Notes: generated by a model from the sequence alone, not told the origin. 64,000 nt of DNA from Corynebacterium vitaeruminis DSM 20294 (GCF_000550805.1 NZ_CP004353.1:2108001-2172000), one strand, 5' to 3'; counted from the first letter of the stretch, positions 18,117 to 27,388 are shown. Program-made: numbers and translations.

Positions 18117-19946
18117 CTAGCGCTTGTAGATCTGCGCGATGGCGTCCGCGTAGCGGCGGGCGACGACGTTGCGCTTGACCTTCATGGTCGGGGTGAGCTC
18201 GTCGGCCTCCTCCGTCAGGTCGCGGTCTAGGATGTAGAACTTCTTGATGGCCTCCGCGTGCGAGACGGTGGCGTTGACCGCGTTGACAGCGTCCTGGATC
18301 TCCGCGCGCAGCACCGGGTCGGTGGCCATCTCGGACACCGAGCGGGACTCGGGGATGTTGTGGTTGAGCTTCCAGCGCTTGAGCGCGTCCTCGTCGAGGG
18401 TGAGCAGCAGGCCGATGAACGGCTTGCCGTCGCCGACGACCATCGCCTGGCTGATCATCGGGTGGGCGCGCAGGGCGTCCTCCATGGGGCCGGGCGAGAC
18501 GTTCTTGCCGCCGGCGGTGACGATGAGGTCCTTCTTGCGGCCGGTGATGACGAGGTGGCCGGAATCCAGCAGCTCGCCCAGGTCGCCGGTGTTGAACCAG
18601 CCGTCCTCGATGGAGTCCTTCGTGGCCTCCTCGTTGTTCCAGTAGCCCTCGAAAACGGTAAGGCCCTTGACGAGGATCTCGCCGTCGTCGTTGATGCGGA
18701 TGGAGTTGCCGCCGACAGGCCGGCCCACGGTGCCGATCTTCTGTTCCTCGAAGTCGACCGCGCAGGCGGCCGTGGTCTCGGTGAGGCCGTAGCCCTCGTA
18801 GATCGGGGTGCCGATGCCGCGGAAGAAGTGCATGAGGTCGTGGCTGATCGCGGAGCCGCCGGAGATGGCGTACTTGACGGAGTCACCCATGGCGGCGCGG
18901 ATCTTGGAGTAGACCAGCTTGTCGAAGGCTTTGTGCTTGAGCTTGAGCACGCGGCTCGGCCCCTCCACGGTATCCAGCGCGCGGGAGTATTCCTGCGCCA
19001 CCTTCTCGGCCTGCAGGAAGGCGGCCGCGCGGACCGGGCCGTTCTCGGCGGCGTTGGCGGCCGCGCCGTTGCGGACCTTCTCGAACACGCGCGGGACGCC
19101 GAGGATCAGGTTCGGGCGGGCACGCTGGAACTCCATGGAGATGGTGGAGAAGTCCGACCAGTGGGACTGGGTGGCGCCGCCGATGGCCACGGCGAGCGAG
19201 ACCGCGCGGGCGAGCACGTGCGCCAGCGGCAGGAAGGTGAGCACGCGGGTGCCCGGCACGGCGATGGCACCGATGGGGTTGGTGAGCAGGCCGCGGACCT
19301 CGGCGATCCAGTTGGCGTGGGTCAGCCGGCAGCCCTTGGGGCGGCCGGTGGTGCCGGAGGTGTAGACGAGCGAGGCGAGATCGGCGGAGTTGGTGGCCTG
19401 GATGCGGGCGTCGACCTCCTCGTTGGTGACGCCGCGGCCCTCGAACTTGAGGGTCTCGATGGCCGAGGAGTTGATCTCGAGGATGCGGCGCAGCTTGGAG
19501 GTCGAGTCCTGGAGGGCGGGCGTGCCGTCCTCGCGGAGCACGAGGTGCTTCATGAGGTCGGTGTGGTCGCGGGTCTCGGTGACGGCGAAGACGGCCTCGG
19601 AGTCCTCGATGATCCACTCGATCTGGCGCAGGGAGGAGGAGCCGTAGATCGGGACGGACACGCAGCCCGCCGCCCAGATGGCGAAGTCGAGCAGCGACCA
19701 CTCGTACCGGGTCTCGGACAGGATGGCGATGCGGTCGCCCTGCTTGACGCCCGCGTTGATGAAGCCCTTGGCCACCTCGTAGATCTCGGCCACGAACTCG
19801 GCCGCGGTGACGTTGACCCACTCGTAGTTCTTGGGGCGGGTGAACATCACGCCGTACGGGCGCGCCTGAGCGGTGGCCAGAAGCGCATTGAGGCAGGTGT
19901 CCTTCTCCCCAACGGTGTAAGCGGCCTCGGAAGTTACTTCCTGCAT
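18117..19946 (-). CDS. fadD15: Long-chain fatty-acid-CoA ligase (FadD15-like)
   Basis: ANL-superfamily adenylating enzyme, 609 residues, that activates long-chain fatty acids to acyl-CoA for membrane lipid or mycolate precursors. The AMP/Pi loop LVYTSGTTGRPKG, the core motif YEGYGLTETTAA, the hinge TGDLGELLDSGHLVITGRKKD and the catalytic lysine region VSPGPMEDALRAH are all present. The start ATG 19946 has GGAG about 10 bases upstream; the extended frame to 20147 runs through the repeat-bearing spacer. Its place next to malQ and hemW matches fadD15 in corynebacteria. Confidence 0.9.
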   Translation of the reverse strand: MQEVTSEAAYTVGEKDTCLNALLATAQARPYGVMFTRPKNYEWVNVTAAEFVAEIYEVAKGFINAGVKQGDRIAILSETRYEWSLLDFAIWAAGCVSVPIYGSSSLRQIEWIIEDSEAVFAVTETRDHTDLMKHLVLREDGTPALQDSTSKLRRILEINSSAIETLKFEGRGVTNEEVDARIQATNSADLASLVYTSGTTGRPKGCRLTHANWIAEVRGLLTNPIGAIAVPGTRVLTFLPLAHVLARAVSLAVAIGGATQSHWSDFSTISMEFQRARPNLILGVPRVFEKVRNGAAANAAENGPVRAAAFLQAEKVAQEYSRALDTVEGPSRVLKLKHKAFDKLVYSKIRAAMGDSVKYAISGGSAISHDLMHFFRGIGTPIYEGYGLTETTAACAVDFEEQKIGTVGRPVGGNSIRINDDGEILVKGLTVFEGYWNNEEATKDSIEDGWFNTGDLGELLDSGHLVITGRKKDLIVTAGGKNVSPGPMEDALRAHPMISQAMVVGDGKPFIGLLLTLDEDALKRWKLNHNIPESRSVSEMATDPVLRAEIQDAVNAVNATVSHAEAIKKFYILDRDLTEEADELTPTMKVKRNVVARRYADAIAQIYKR

Positions 19947-20274
19947 GATCCGGTTTCTCCAATCCCTTCGCTGGCTAACAAGTTTGCCCCCAAGCTTTCC
20001 ACAAAAGCGTCCCAAGGGGGAATAAAAATGTTCCTTTTGCAGGCAAAAGCAGGCTTGTCGACGGCCAAGGCTTCCGCCTCGCCGGCAACGGGAACCACTT
20101 AGTTTTGCGCCCGTTTTGCACGCCTTCGGGGCGCAAAGTCGGCGCAAAGTCGGTGTGGGAATGATTACCCCGGCGCGGCAAATGCCGTGCTGACGATAAG
20201 CCTGGTCCCCCAGGGGGCCGCCAGCTGCGGCTTTTAGCAGGACTTAAGGCCCCTCACATGGCACAATGGAGGTT
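19947..20274. promoter_or_regulatory. Divergent fadD/malQ spacer with GTCGAC repeat copy 6
   Basis: No gene. Holds a reverse-orientation repeat (GCTTGTCGACGGCCAAGG at 20053-20070, one mismatch in the core) and a short direct repeat AGGCAAAAGC/AAAGCAGGC just before it. CACAAT at 20262-20267 is a candidate -10 for malQ. Confidence 0.5.
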
Positions 20275-22419
20275 GTGTCTTATCAAGAAATTCTCCGCGA
20301 ACTAGCCAGCGCCCACTCCATCGCCACGGGCTACACCGGATACGGCGGGCACTACGTCGAGGCGAGCGACGATACCCTCATCAAGACCCTGCGCGCCTTC
20401 GGCGTCGACCTGGGCTCGCAGGAGGCCCCCAGCGAGGAGGACCTAGGCCGCGCGCTGCAGGCCCGCCGAGACCAGCTGTTTACCCGCCCGCTGCCCCCGA
20501 GCATCGTGGCCACCGAGGGCGACGCCTACGTGTTCAACGTCCACGTCCACGACGGTGCACCCGCGGAGCTCACCATTCGGCTGGAGGATGGCTCGCTGGC
20601 CGAGCCCGAGCAGATCGACAACTGGGAGCCCCCGCGCGAAATCGACGGCGCGACCTGGGGCGAGGCCTCCTTCAGGCTCCCCACCGACCTCCCCACCGGT
20701 TGGCACACCCTCACGCTGACCAGCGAGGACCTCACCGCGAGCTCCTTCCTCATCGTCACCCCGCGCAGGCTTTCTACCACCGACAAGGTGCTCGAGCACC
20801 CGGTCGCGGGCGTGATGGCCCAGATCTACTCCGTGCGCAGCGAGAAGTCCTGGGGCATGGGCGACTTCCACGACCTAGGCGACCTGGCTGAGGTGCTGGC
20901 CGCCGAGGCGGGCGCGGACTTCCTGCTCATCAACCCGATGCACGCCGCCGAGCCCTTCCCGCCGGTCGAGGACTCCCCCTACCTGCCCACCTCGCGGCGC
21001 TTTACCAACCCGATCTACATCCGCATCGAGGACATCCCGGAGCTGCTCGAGCTGCCGCAGGAGGTCCAGGAAGAGGTCGAGGAGATCGCCGCGGAGTTCC
21101 ACGCGCTCAACCACAGCGCCGACATCATCGAGCGCAACCCCATCTACGAGGCGAAGCTGCAGGTCCTGCGCGAGATCTTCAACTCCGGGCGCGACGCCGC
21201 CCGCGAGCAGGACTTCCGCGAGTTCGTCTCCGGCGAGGGCCAGGGCCTGGTCGACTTCGCCACCTGGTGCGCCCAGCAGGAGATCGCCGCCAACCGCGAG
21301 GACACCGCGCACTCCATCCCCGACGCCGAGGAGGACGTCGCCGAGTTCTACATGTGGCTGCAGTGGATCTGCGACCAGCAGCTCGCCGGCGCCCAGTCGC
21401 GCGCGGTGGACGCGGGCATGAGCATCGGCATCATGGCCGACCTCGCCGTCGGCGTGCACCCGGGCGGCGCGGACGCCAACACGCTCACCGACGTGCTCGC
21501 CCCCGCGGCCTCCGTCGGCGCCCCGCCGGACAACTACAACCAGCAGGGCCAGGACTGGTCCCAGCCGCCGTGGCACCCCGAGCGGCTCGCCGAGCAGGGC
21601 TACATCCCTTGGCGCGACCTGCTGCGCACCGTGCTGCGCCACTCCGGCGGCATCCGCGTCGACCACGTCCTGGGCCTGTTCCGCCTGTACTGGATCCCGC
21701 GCATGCAGTCGCCGACCACCGGCACCTACGTCAACTACGACTACAACGCGCTGGTCGGCATCCTCGCGCTCGAGGCCGAGCGCGCCGGCGCCGTGGTCAT
21801 CGGCGAGGACCTGGGCACCTTCGAGCCCTGGGTCCAGGAGGTCCTCGCCTCCCGCGGCATCATGGGCACCTCGATCCTGTGGTTCGAGCACTCCCCTGGC
21901 GGCCCCGGCCCGCGCCGCCAGGAGGAGTACCGCACCGCCGCGCTGAGCTCGGTGACCACCCACGACCTGCCGCCCACGGCCGGATACCTGGAGGGCGAGC
22001 ACATCACCCTGCGCGACAAGCTGGGGATCCTCACCAACAGCGTGGATGAGGAAAACGCCATGGATCTGCAGTGGCAGGCCGAGGTCTTAAACCGCGTCAA
22101 GGAGCAGGGCGGCTTCGAGGGCACCGACTTCCAGATGGACGACTTCGCGGGCCGCGCCCGGCAGGACCGCGGTGCGACCGCCGACCTGCTCGCCGCCATG
22201 CACCGGTTCATCGCCCACACCCCCTCGGCGCTGACCTGCACCTCGCTGGTGGACATGGTCGCCGACAAGCGGGCGCAGAACCAGCCGGGCACCGTGCGCT
22301 CGCAGTACCCGAACTGGTGCATCCCGCTGTGCGACGATAAGGGTAAGTCCGTGCTCATCGAGGACCTCGCGGGCAACGAGCTCTTCCACCGCATCGCCGA
22401 CGCCTCGCGGCGCCCGTAG
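20275..22419 (+). CDS. malQ: 4-alpha-glucanotransferase (GH77)
   Basis: Amylomaltase that disproportionates maltodextrins, about 714 residues (the long actinobacterial form with an N-terminal extension of ~150 residues before the TIM barrel). GH77 hallmarks are GIRVDHVLGLFRLYWIP (nucleophile Asp), VIGEDLGTFEPWV (acid/base Glu) and TTHDLPPTAGYLEG. Two starts are possible. ATG 20266 has no ribosome site and overlaps the CACAAT hexamer. GTG 20275 lies 7 bases after CACAAT, the same layout as pdxY, and is preferred as a leaderless start. A strong terminator follows. Confidence 0.95.
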   Translation: MSYQEILRELASAHSIATGYTGYGGHYVEASDDTLIKTLRAFGVDLGSQEAPSEEDLGRALQARRDQLFTRPLPPSIVATEGDAYVFNVHVHDGAPAELTIRLEDGSLAEPEQIDNWEPPREIDGATWGEASFRLPTDLPTGWHTLTLTSEDLTASSFLIVTPRRLSTTDKVLEHPVAGVMAQIYSVRSEKSWGMGDFHDLGDLAEVLAAEAGADFLLINPMHAAEPFPPVEDSPYLPTSRRFTNPIYIRIEDIPELLELPQEVQEEVEEIAAEFHALNHSADIIERNPIYEAKLQVLREIFNSGRDAAREQDFREFVSGEGQGLVDFATWCAQQEIAANREDTAHSIPDAEEDVAEFYMWLQWICDQQLAGAQSRAVDAGMSIGIMADLAVGVHPGGADANTLTDVLAPAASVGAPPDNYNQQGQDWSQPPWHPERLAEQGYIPWRDLLRTVLRHSGGIRVDHVLGLFRLYWIPRMQSPTTGTYVNYDYNALVGILALEAERAGAVVIGEDLGTFEPWVQEVLASRGIMGTSILWFEHSPGGPGPRRQEEYRTAALSSVTTHDLPPTAGYLEGEHITLRDKLGILTNSVDEENAMDLQWQAEVLNRVKEQGGFEGTDFQMDDFAGRARQDRGATADLLAAMHRFIAHTPSALTCTSLVDMVADKRAQNQPGTVRSQYPNWCIPLCDDKGKSVLIEDLAGNELFHRIADASRRP

Positions 22420-22444
22420 CGCGAGCAAGGCGCTAAGCAGCATA

Positions 22445-22474
22445 AAAGGCGCGCTGGGAAACCAGCGCGCCTTT
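22445..22474 (+). terminator. Terminator of malQ
   Basis: AAAGGCGCGCTGG, loop GAAA, CCAGCGCGCCTTT: a perfect 13-bp stem with T-tract, symmetrical enough to stop transcription from the minus strand as well. Confidence 0.92.
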
Positions 22475-22542
22475 GCTATCCCAAGCTCCTCCGAACTTTT
22501 CTTAACCCCCAAGCTATTCCTGGTTTGTGCCGGAAACAGCTA

Positions 22543-22683
22543 TCACATCATCGAGACCAGCCAGGCCACGACGACCAGGACGAGGAGCAGGTACAAGGAC
22601 TGCGTCACCCTCGACTGCGGGTACTTGCGCTTCTGGCGCGGGAGCTTCTGATCCTGCTTGCGCAGCTCTTCTGGGTTTGCCAT
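22543..22683 (-). CDS. 46-residue single-span membrane protein
   Basis: A short frame from ATG 22683 to TGA at 22543-22545. A basic N-terminal half (MANPEELRKQDQKLPRQKRK) is followed by one hydrophobic helix (SLYLLLVLVVVAWLVSMM) at the very C-terminus, so it is a tail-anchored type. The start is 3 bases after the stop of the 95-residue membrane protein gene, which suggests coupling. No Shine-Dalgarno is evident. Codon use is host-like. Function unknown; it may belong with its neighbour in a small membrane complex. Confidence 0.65.
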   Translation of the reverse strand: MANPEELRKQDQKLPRQKRKYPQSRVTQSLYLLLVLVVVAWLVSMM

Positions 22684-22686
22684 GGG

Positions 22687-22974
22687 TCAGCTACTTTTCT
22701 CGATCGGCGAATCCTCAGGCTCGTGGCCTGCGGCGGGGTTCTCACGCCCGGGATTCTTTATTGACGTACCCACTTTAGCGCTAAGGGCGTGGAAAACCCG
22801 CAATCCCATCGCCCCCGAGACGTCGACGATGCGCAGCCAGGCCAGCGCCAGCACCCCGCACAGGGGGATCACCACGATCATGACGAGCGGGGCCTGCAGC
22901 CACAGCGGCGCGGACGTGAGCGACTGACCAATGGCGTCGACAAGCTCGCGCACGGACTGGACAACCCCGTTCAT
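22687..22974 (-). CDS. Small membrane protein, 95 residues
   Basis: Starts with an excellent AAGGAGG, 6 bases before ATG 22974, just downstream of the M3 peptidase gene. A short amphipathic N-terminus (MNGVVQSVRELVDAIGQSL) precedes a hydrophobic region at residues 24-50 (LWLQAPLVMIVVIPLCGVLALAWLRIV), long enough for one membrane segment, and a polar, acidic C-terminal tail. The DNA for ELVDA carries an exact core of the GTCGAC repeat (22933-22945). Family not recognised. The gene is probably translated from the dcp transcript, with the 46-residue gene as the last member. Confidence 0.75.
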   Translation of the reverse strand: MNGVVQSVRELVDAIGQSLTSAPLWLQAPLVMIVVIPLCGVLALAWLRIVDVSGAMGLRVFHALSAKVGTSIKNPGRENPAAGHEPEDSPIEKSS

Positions 22975-22992
22975 GACCTGCCTCCTTGTTTG

Positions 22993-25032
22993 CTACATCG
23001 CGCCCGCGAGCCCGCGTCGGCGCAGCAGCGCGTGGACGTCCTTCTCGCGGCCGCGCAGGTTCTCGAAGGCCTGATTGTAGTCCGCGGACGCGCCGCGGGA
23101 CAGCACCAGCTCGCGGAAGCGGCGACCGGCCGCGCGCGCCGCCACCGGCGAGGAGCCAAGCCCCGCGGCCTCCACCTGCCTAAACCAGTCGAAGCCGTCG
23201 GCGTCGAGCACCTCCGCCCACAGGTAGGAGTAGTAGCCCGCCGAGTAGCCGCCCGCGAAGACGTGGTTGAAGTACGTCGAGCGGTAGCGCGGCGCTAGGC
23301 CTGCCACGTCGATGCCCGCCTCCTCCAAGGCGTGGGCCTCGAAGGCGTCGATGTCGGCCGCGGACAGCGACGCGGCCTCCTTCGGCGACAGCGAATGCCA
23401 CGCGAGGTCGATGATGGCCGCGGCCAGGTACTCGGTGGTGGCAAACCCCTGCCCGAACTGCTTGGCCACCTCGATGGAGTCGAGCAGCTCCTGCGGGATC
23501 GGCTCGCCGGTGTCCACGTGGAAGGCGTAGTTGCGCACCACGGCCGGGTCGAGCGCCCAGTTCTCGTTGATCTGCGAGGGGAACTCCACGTAGTCGCGCG
23601 GCACGTTCGTCCCGGAGAAGGTCGGGTAGCAAACGTCCGTCAGCAGCCCGTGCAGCGCGTGGCCGAACTCGTGGAACACGGTGGTCAGCTCGTCGAGGTT
23701 CAAAAGCGGCTGGCTGCCGTCGGCGGGCCGGGTCAGCCCCATGACGTTGATGACCACCGGCTTCGTGCCCAGCAGCCGGGACTGCTCCACGAACCCGGAC
23801 ATCCACGCCCCGCCGCGCTTGGAGGGGCGCCCGAAGTAATCGGTGAGAAACAGCCCGATCGGCTCGCCGCTTTCCTCTTTGACCTCGTAGACGTCCACGC
23901 CGTCGGCGTATCCCGCCAGGTCGTTTCGCTTCTCGACGGCTACGCCATAGAGCCTCTTGGCCGCGTAGAACACGCCCTTTTCCAGGACCTGATCCAGCGG
24001 GAAGTACTTCCGAAGCTCGCCCTCGTCCAGCTGGTAGTCGCGGGCGCGCACCTTCGACTCCCAATACGGCCAGTCGGCGCCGTCGACGTCTTCGCCGGCC
24101 GCCTCCACGAGCAGCTTGTGCTCGTTGACGGCGTTCGTCGCCGCCGCGGGGGCTAGGTCGTAGAGGAGCTTTCGGGCGGCCTCCGCGCTGCCCGCGGTCT
24201 CCTCGGCGATGACGTAGTCGGCGTGGCTGGCATACCCCAGGAGCTTCGCCTTCTCCGCGCGCAACTGCACCATCTCGACGAGCACCTCGCCGTTGGTCTC
24301 GGCACCGCGCTTCAAGCTCGCGGCGTAGAGCTTGGCCCTTGAGGCAGCGTTGTCGAGGCTCGACTGGGCCTGCTGGACGCTCGGCAGCTCGAGCGGGATG
24401 ACGTAGCCCTCCTTGCCGAGCGCCTTCGCGTCCTCGGCGGCCGACTCGATGCGCGACGGGCTGAACCCTTCGAGCTCGGCCGGGTCGTCGAACTGGACGG
24501 CCAGGCGCCTGGTGTCGGCGAGGAGGTTGCGGCCGAAGGCGTCGGAAAGCACGGAAAGCCGCGCGTTGATCTCCCTTACCCGCGCCATCTCCTCCTCGCT
24601 CAGCTCGGCGCCGCGGCGGGCGAAGGTGCGCAGCAGGTGGTCGTGGAGGCGCCGCGACTCGGGGTCCTCGGGCGGGGTCGCGTCCTTGATGCGCTGGTAG
24701 AGCTCCTTGTTGAGGTAGAGCGAGTCGGCGTGGGCCGCGAGCTTCGGGGCGACCTCGGCTGCGATCTCGTCCATCTCGGGGCTGGAGTCGGTGCCGTGGA
24801 GGTTGAAGAAGACCGCCGCCACCCGCTCGAGGTCGCGCCCCGAGCGCTCCCACGCCTCGACGGTGTTCTCCCACGTCGCGGGCTCGGGGTTGGCGCAGAT
24901 CGCGTCGATCTCCTCGCGCTGGAGCCGCATGCCGCGCTCGAAGGCGGGCAGGTAATGCTCGGTGCGGATCGCTGCGAAGTCGGGCAGCTCGAAAGGCAGG
25001 GACGAGGGGCTAAACAATGGATTGTCGGTCAT
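22993..25032 (-). CDS. dcp: M3-family zinc metallopeptidase (peptidyl-dipeptidase Dcp / oligopeptidase A type)
   Basis: 679 residues. The zinc signature HEFGHALHGLL is in the C-terminal third, preceded by GGAWMSGFVEQSRLLGTKPVV and followed by FPSQINENWA and the helical base, as in thimet-like peptidases. It cleaves short peptides in the cytoplasm. The start ATG 25032 has no Shine-Dalgarno but TATCAT (25041-25046) sits 8 bases upstream, consistent with a leaderless mRNA. It is divergent from the carboxylesterase gene, whose own -10 lies 42 bases away. Dcp versus oligopeptidase A cannot be decided from sequence alone. Confidence 0.92.
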   Translation of the reverse strand: MTDNPLFSPSSLPFELPDFAAIRTEHYLPAFERGMRLQREEIDAICANPEPATWENTVEAWERSGRDLERVAAVFFNLHGTDSSPEMDEIAAEVAPKLAAHADSLYLNKELYQRIKDATPPEDPESRRLHDHLLRTFARRGAELSEEEMARVREINARLSVLSDAFGRNLLADTRRLAVQFDDPAELEGFSPSRIESAAEDAKALGKEGYVIPLELPSVQQAQSSLDNAASRAKLYAASLKRGAETNGEVLVEMVQLRAEKAKLLGYASHADYVIAEETAGSAEAARKLLYDLAPAAATNAVNEHKLLVEAAGEDVDGADWPYWESKVRARDYQLDEGELRKYFPLDQVLEKGVFYAAKRLYGVAVEKRNDLAGYADGVDVYEVKEESGEPIGLFLTDYFGRPSKRGGAWMSGFVEQSRLLGTKPVVINVMGLTRPADGSQPLLNLDELTTVFHEFGHALHGLLTDVCYPTFSGTNVPRDYVEFPSQINENWALDPAVVRNYAFHVDTGEPIPQELLDSIEVAKQFGQGFATTEYLAAAIIDLAWHSLSPKEAASLSAADIDAFEAHALEEAGIDVAGLAPRYRSTYFNHVFAGGYSAGYYSYLWAEVLDADGFDWFRQVEAAGLGSSPVAARAAGRRFRELVLSRGASADYNQAFENLRGREKDVHALLRRRGLAGAM

Positions 25033-25040
25033 GGAAGCCC

Positions 25041-25093
25041 ATGATAACCACCTCCGCGATCTCACCCGCCGCCTCCCGGGCGGTTGATAGGCT
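25041..25093. promoter_or_regulatory. Divergent leaderless promoters for dcp and carboxylesterase
   Basis: Minus strand TATCAT (25041-25046), 8 bases before ATG 25032; plus strand TAGGCT (25088-25093), 7 bases before ATG 25101. Neither gene has a Shine-Dalgarno. Confidence 0.55.
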
Positions 25094-25100
25094 GTAACCC

Positions 25101-26480
25101 ATGACTTCGCCCGGCACTTCCTCGCACGTTTTGAACCCCGGCGGCACCTTACAAGGCTCGCTCGTTGCCGCCCAGCAGCCGGACGAGGAGGACGCGGCTC
25201 GGTTTAGCGAGTACCAGCCGGACTACCCGGCCCGCGTGGTGTTCCCGGCGATCACCTACGCCCGAGTCGAGGACCCCTTCGGCGAGGCCACGCGGTGCGA
25301 GCGCCCCACCGCGATCGTCGACGCGAGCTACTCCGCGCCTCCCAGCAACGCCCTGCAGCTCTCGGTGACGATGCCCGCCGACGCCCAGCTCGGCGACGAC
25401 CTGCCGGTGGTGGTGTTCGTCCACGGCGGTGGCTTCGACTCCGGCACCCGCGACGAGCCGTGGTTCGACGGCGCCGGGTTCGCCGCCGACGAAATCATCA
25501 CGGTGAGCGTCAGCTACCGCCTGGGGCTATCGGGCTTCCTCCCCTTCCACGATGACCTGCCCAACCACTACCGGGGCATCGACGACTGCAACACCGCGCT
25601 CGACTGGGTGCAGAAAAACATCGAGGACTTCGGCGGCGACCCGACCAACGTCACGCTCATGGGGCAGTCCGCGGGCGGCGGCATCGTCTTGTGGCTGGCC
25701 CGCCGCGACCACTTCCGCGGCACCTTCCGCCGCGCCTGGGCGATGTCGCCCGGCCTGCCGCGGGTGCCGTTTGCCAAGCGCAAGTGGCTGCTGCGCGCCA
25801 TCATCAACGGCCCGCTCACCCGCGCCAAGCTGCGCAGCCTCGGCGAGCGCAAGCTCTCGGAGGCGTACCAGAAGTTCGACAAGCGCACCGCCACCGACCT
25901 ATCCGTCGGCCCCGCCCCCTTCGACCCCGCTGAGCTCGCCGACATCCCGCTGGTGGTGACCGTGACCGGGCAGGAGTTCCACAACCACGGCTCCGCGGTC
26001 AAGCTCGACGAGGCCGCCTGGTCCAGGGTCATCCGCGCGCCGTTCGCCCGGCACATGGGCGGGCGCGGCTACAAGACCGGCTCCCGCAGGTTCTTCGGGC
26101 AGCTGCTCACCGACGCGCTGTTCACCAAGAACGTCGCGCTCACTGCCGAGTCGGTTCCCAACACGTGGGTGCTGCGCTACCAAGGCAACGACGCCCACCC
26201 CGCCTACCACTGCTGCGACATCCCGTGGGTGTTCGGCTCCTATCCGCTCATCGCCTACACCCACTGGGACCTGCTCTTCGACCCGCCGCAAGCGCTGCTT
26301 AATGAATGCCACCAGCGCGCCGTCGACTTCGCCCGCGGCGAGGAGCCCGCGTGGCCCCGCTACGGCGAGGGCCGACTCGTGCTCGACGTCCCCATCGACG
26401 GCGAGCCCGCCCGCGTGGTCGCCGATCCCTTCGCCGAGGTCAGGCGCTCCTTCCGCGTCACCGGGGGCGCGCGGCGATGA
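25101..26480 (+). CDS. Type-B carboxylesterase
   Basis: Alpha/beta-hydrolase of the carboxylesterase/lipase family, 459 residues, somewhat shorter than the usual 500 or so. Oxyanion motif VVVFVHGGGFDSGT and nucleophile elbow MGQSAGGGIVLWLA are intact; the acid and His probably lie in the PLVVTVTGQEFH and NDAHPAYHC regions. No signal peptide. TAGGCT 7 bases before the ATG suggests leaderless translation. Its stop overlaps the start of the following kinase gene (ATGA), so the two form an operon. Substrate unknown. Confidence 0.88.
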   Translation: MTSPGTSSHVLNPGGTLQGSLVAAQQPDEEDAARFSEYQPDYPARVVFPAITYARVEDPFGEATRCERPTAIVDASYSAPPSNALQLSVTMPADAQLGDDLPVVVFVHGGGFDSGTRDEPWFDGAGFAADEIITVSVSYRLGLSGFLPFHDDLPNHYRGIDDCNTALDWVQKNIEDFGGDPTNVTLMGQSAGGGIVLWLARRDHFRGTFRRAWAMSPGLPRVPFAKRKWLLRAIINGPLTRAKLRSLGERKLSEAYQKFDKRTATDLSVGPAPFDPAELADIPLVVTVTGQEFHNHGSAVKLDEAAWSRVIRAPFARHMGGRGYKTGSRRFFGQLLTDALFTKNVALTAESVPNTWVLRYQGNDAHPAYHCCDIPWVFGSYPLIAYTHWDLLFDPPQALLNECHQRAVDFARGEEPAWPRYGEGRLVLDVPIDGEPARVVADPFAEVRRSFRVTGGARR

Positions 26481-27388
26481 AGAACCCGTATTCCCCCGCG
26501 GAGTTCCCCGCCCTCATCGCCCAGGTCATGGGCGGGCGCGTCCCGGCCAACATCGAGGCACACGGCCTGCCCACCGGCGCCGCCTCCAGCATCGTTCCCA
26601 TCTCGGGCGAGCAGACGAACTTCTCCTTCATCGTCGACGACGAAACCATCTGGAAGTTCTACGCCGACCTCCCCGACGGCGAGGGCCAGGAGGTCCGCAT
26701 CGGCCACGCGCTGCGCGCCTTCGTCCCGCCGTTTGTCGGCCACCTGTCGCTCGGCGGCCGCACCCTGTGCGTGGTCACCCGCTTCCTTCCCGGCGCGAAA
26801 GACCTCTGGGAGCTGCGCGGCGCCCCGCTGCTTTCCTCGCTGACCCCGGCGCTCGGTTCCAGCCTCGGCTCCATTCACGCCCAGCTTGTCGACGCCTTCG
26901 GCTCCCACGCCGCCACCGGCGCGGACCTCCGCGCCCGCCTGAACGAGCGACTGCGCGGCCTCCGGGCGCGCACGAACCTCCTCGAGCCCTTCGCCGCCGA
27001 CGCCCAGGCGGCCTACGAGGCGGTGGGCAGCCTCGGGACGATCGCGACCCAGGCCATCCACGGCGACCTGCACCTAGGCCAGATCCTTCTTTCCGGTGAC
27101 GACCTCTACTACCTCGACTTTGAGGGCGAGCCGGGCGCCACCGACAGCCCCGTCGACTCGCCGCTGCGCGACGTCGCGGGCCTCATCCGCAGCTTCCACT
27201 ACGCAGGCCTCGACTTCGACCTTTCGGCCTTTTGCCCCGCCTACGAGGAAGCCTCCGGCATGCCCTTGGACGCGGACCTCCTGCGCGCCTACCTCATCGA
27301 CCGCTTCTGCTACGAGGTCGGCTACGAGCTCGATCACCGCCCCGAGTGGGTCAACGTCCCGCTCGACAGCGCGAGGTTCGTCTTCTAG
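26477..27388 (+). CDS. Maltokinase-like / aminoglycoside-phosphotransferase-fold kinase
   Basis: 303 residues, starting at ATG 26477 inside the esterase stop (ATGA). The C-terminal half carries an almost textbook maltokinase catalytic block: IHGDLHLGQIL (catalytic loop), YLDFEGEPG (metal Asp) and DSPLRDVAGLIRSFHYAG. Maltokinases (Mak/Pep2) are usually about 440-470 residues, so this protein lacks about a third, mainly from the N-terminal cap; the ATP-lysine region (TIWKFYADL) is still recognisable. It may phosphorylate maltose or another small substrate. Its stop overlaps the idi stop on the other strand (shared CTAG). The DNA for HAQLVDAF contains an exact GTCGAC-repeat core (26884-26896). 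Confidence 0.78.
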   Translation: MKNPYSPAEFPALIAQVMGGRVPANIEAHGLPTGAASSIVPISGEQTNFSFIVDDETIWKFYADLPDGEGQEVRIGHALRAFVPPFVGHLSLGGRTLCVVTRFLPGAKDLWELRGAPLLSSLTPALGSSLGSIHAQLVDAFGSHAATGADLRARLNERLRGLRARTNLLEPFAADAQAAYEAVGSLGTIATQAIHGDLHLGQILLSGDDLYYLDFEGEPGATDSPVDSPLRDVAGLIRSFHYAGLDFDLSAFCPAYEEASGMPLDADLLRAYLIDRFCYEVGYELDHRPEWVNVPLDSARFVF

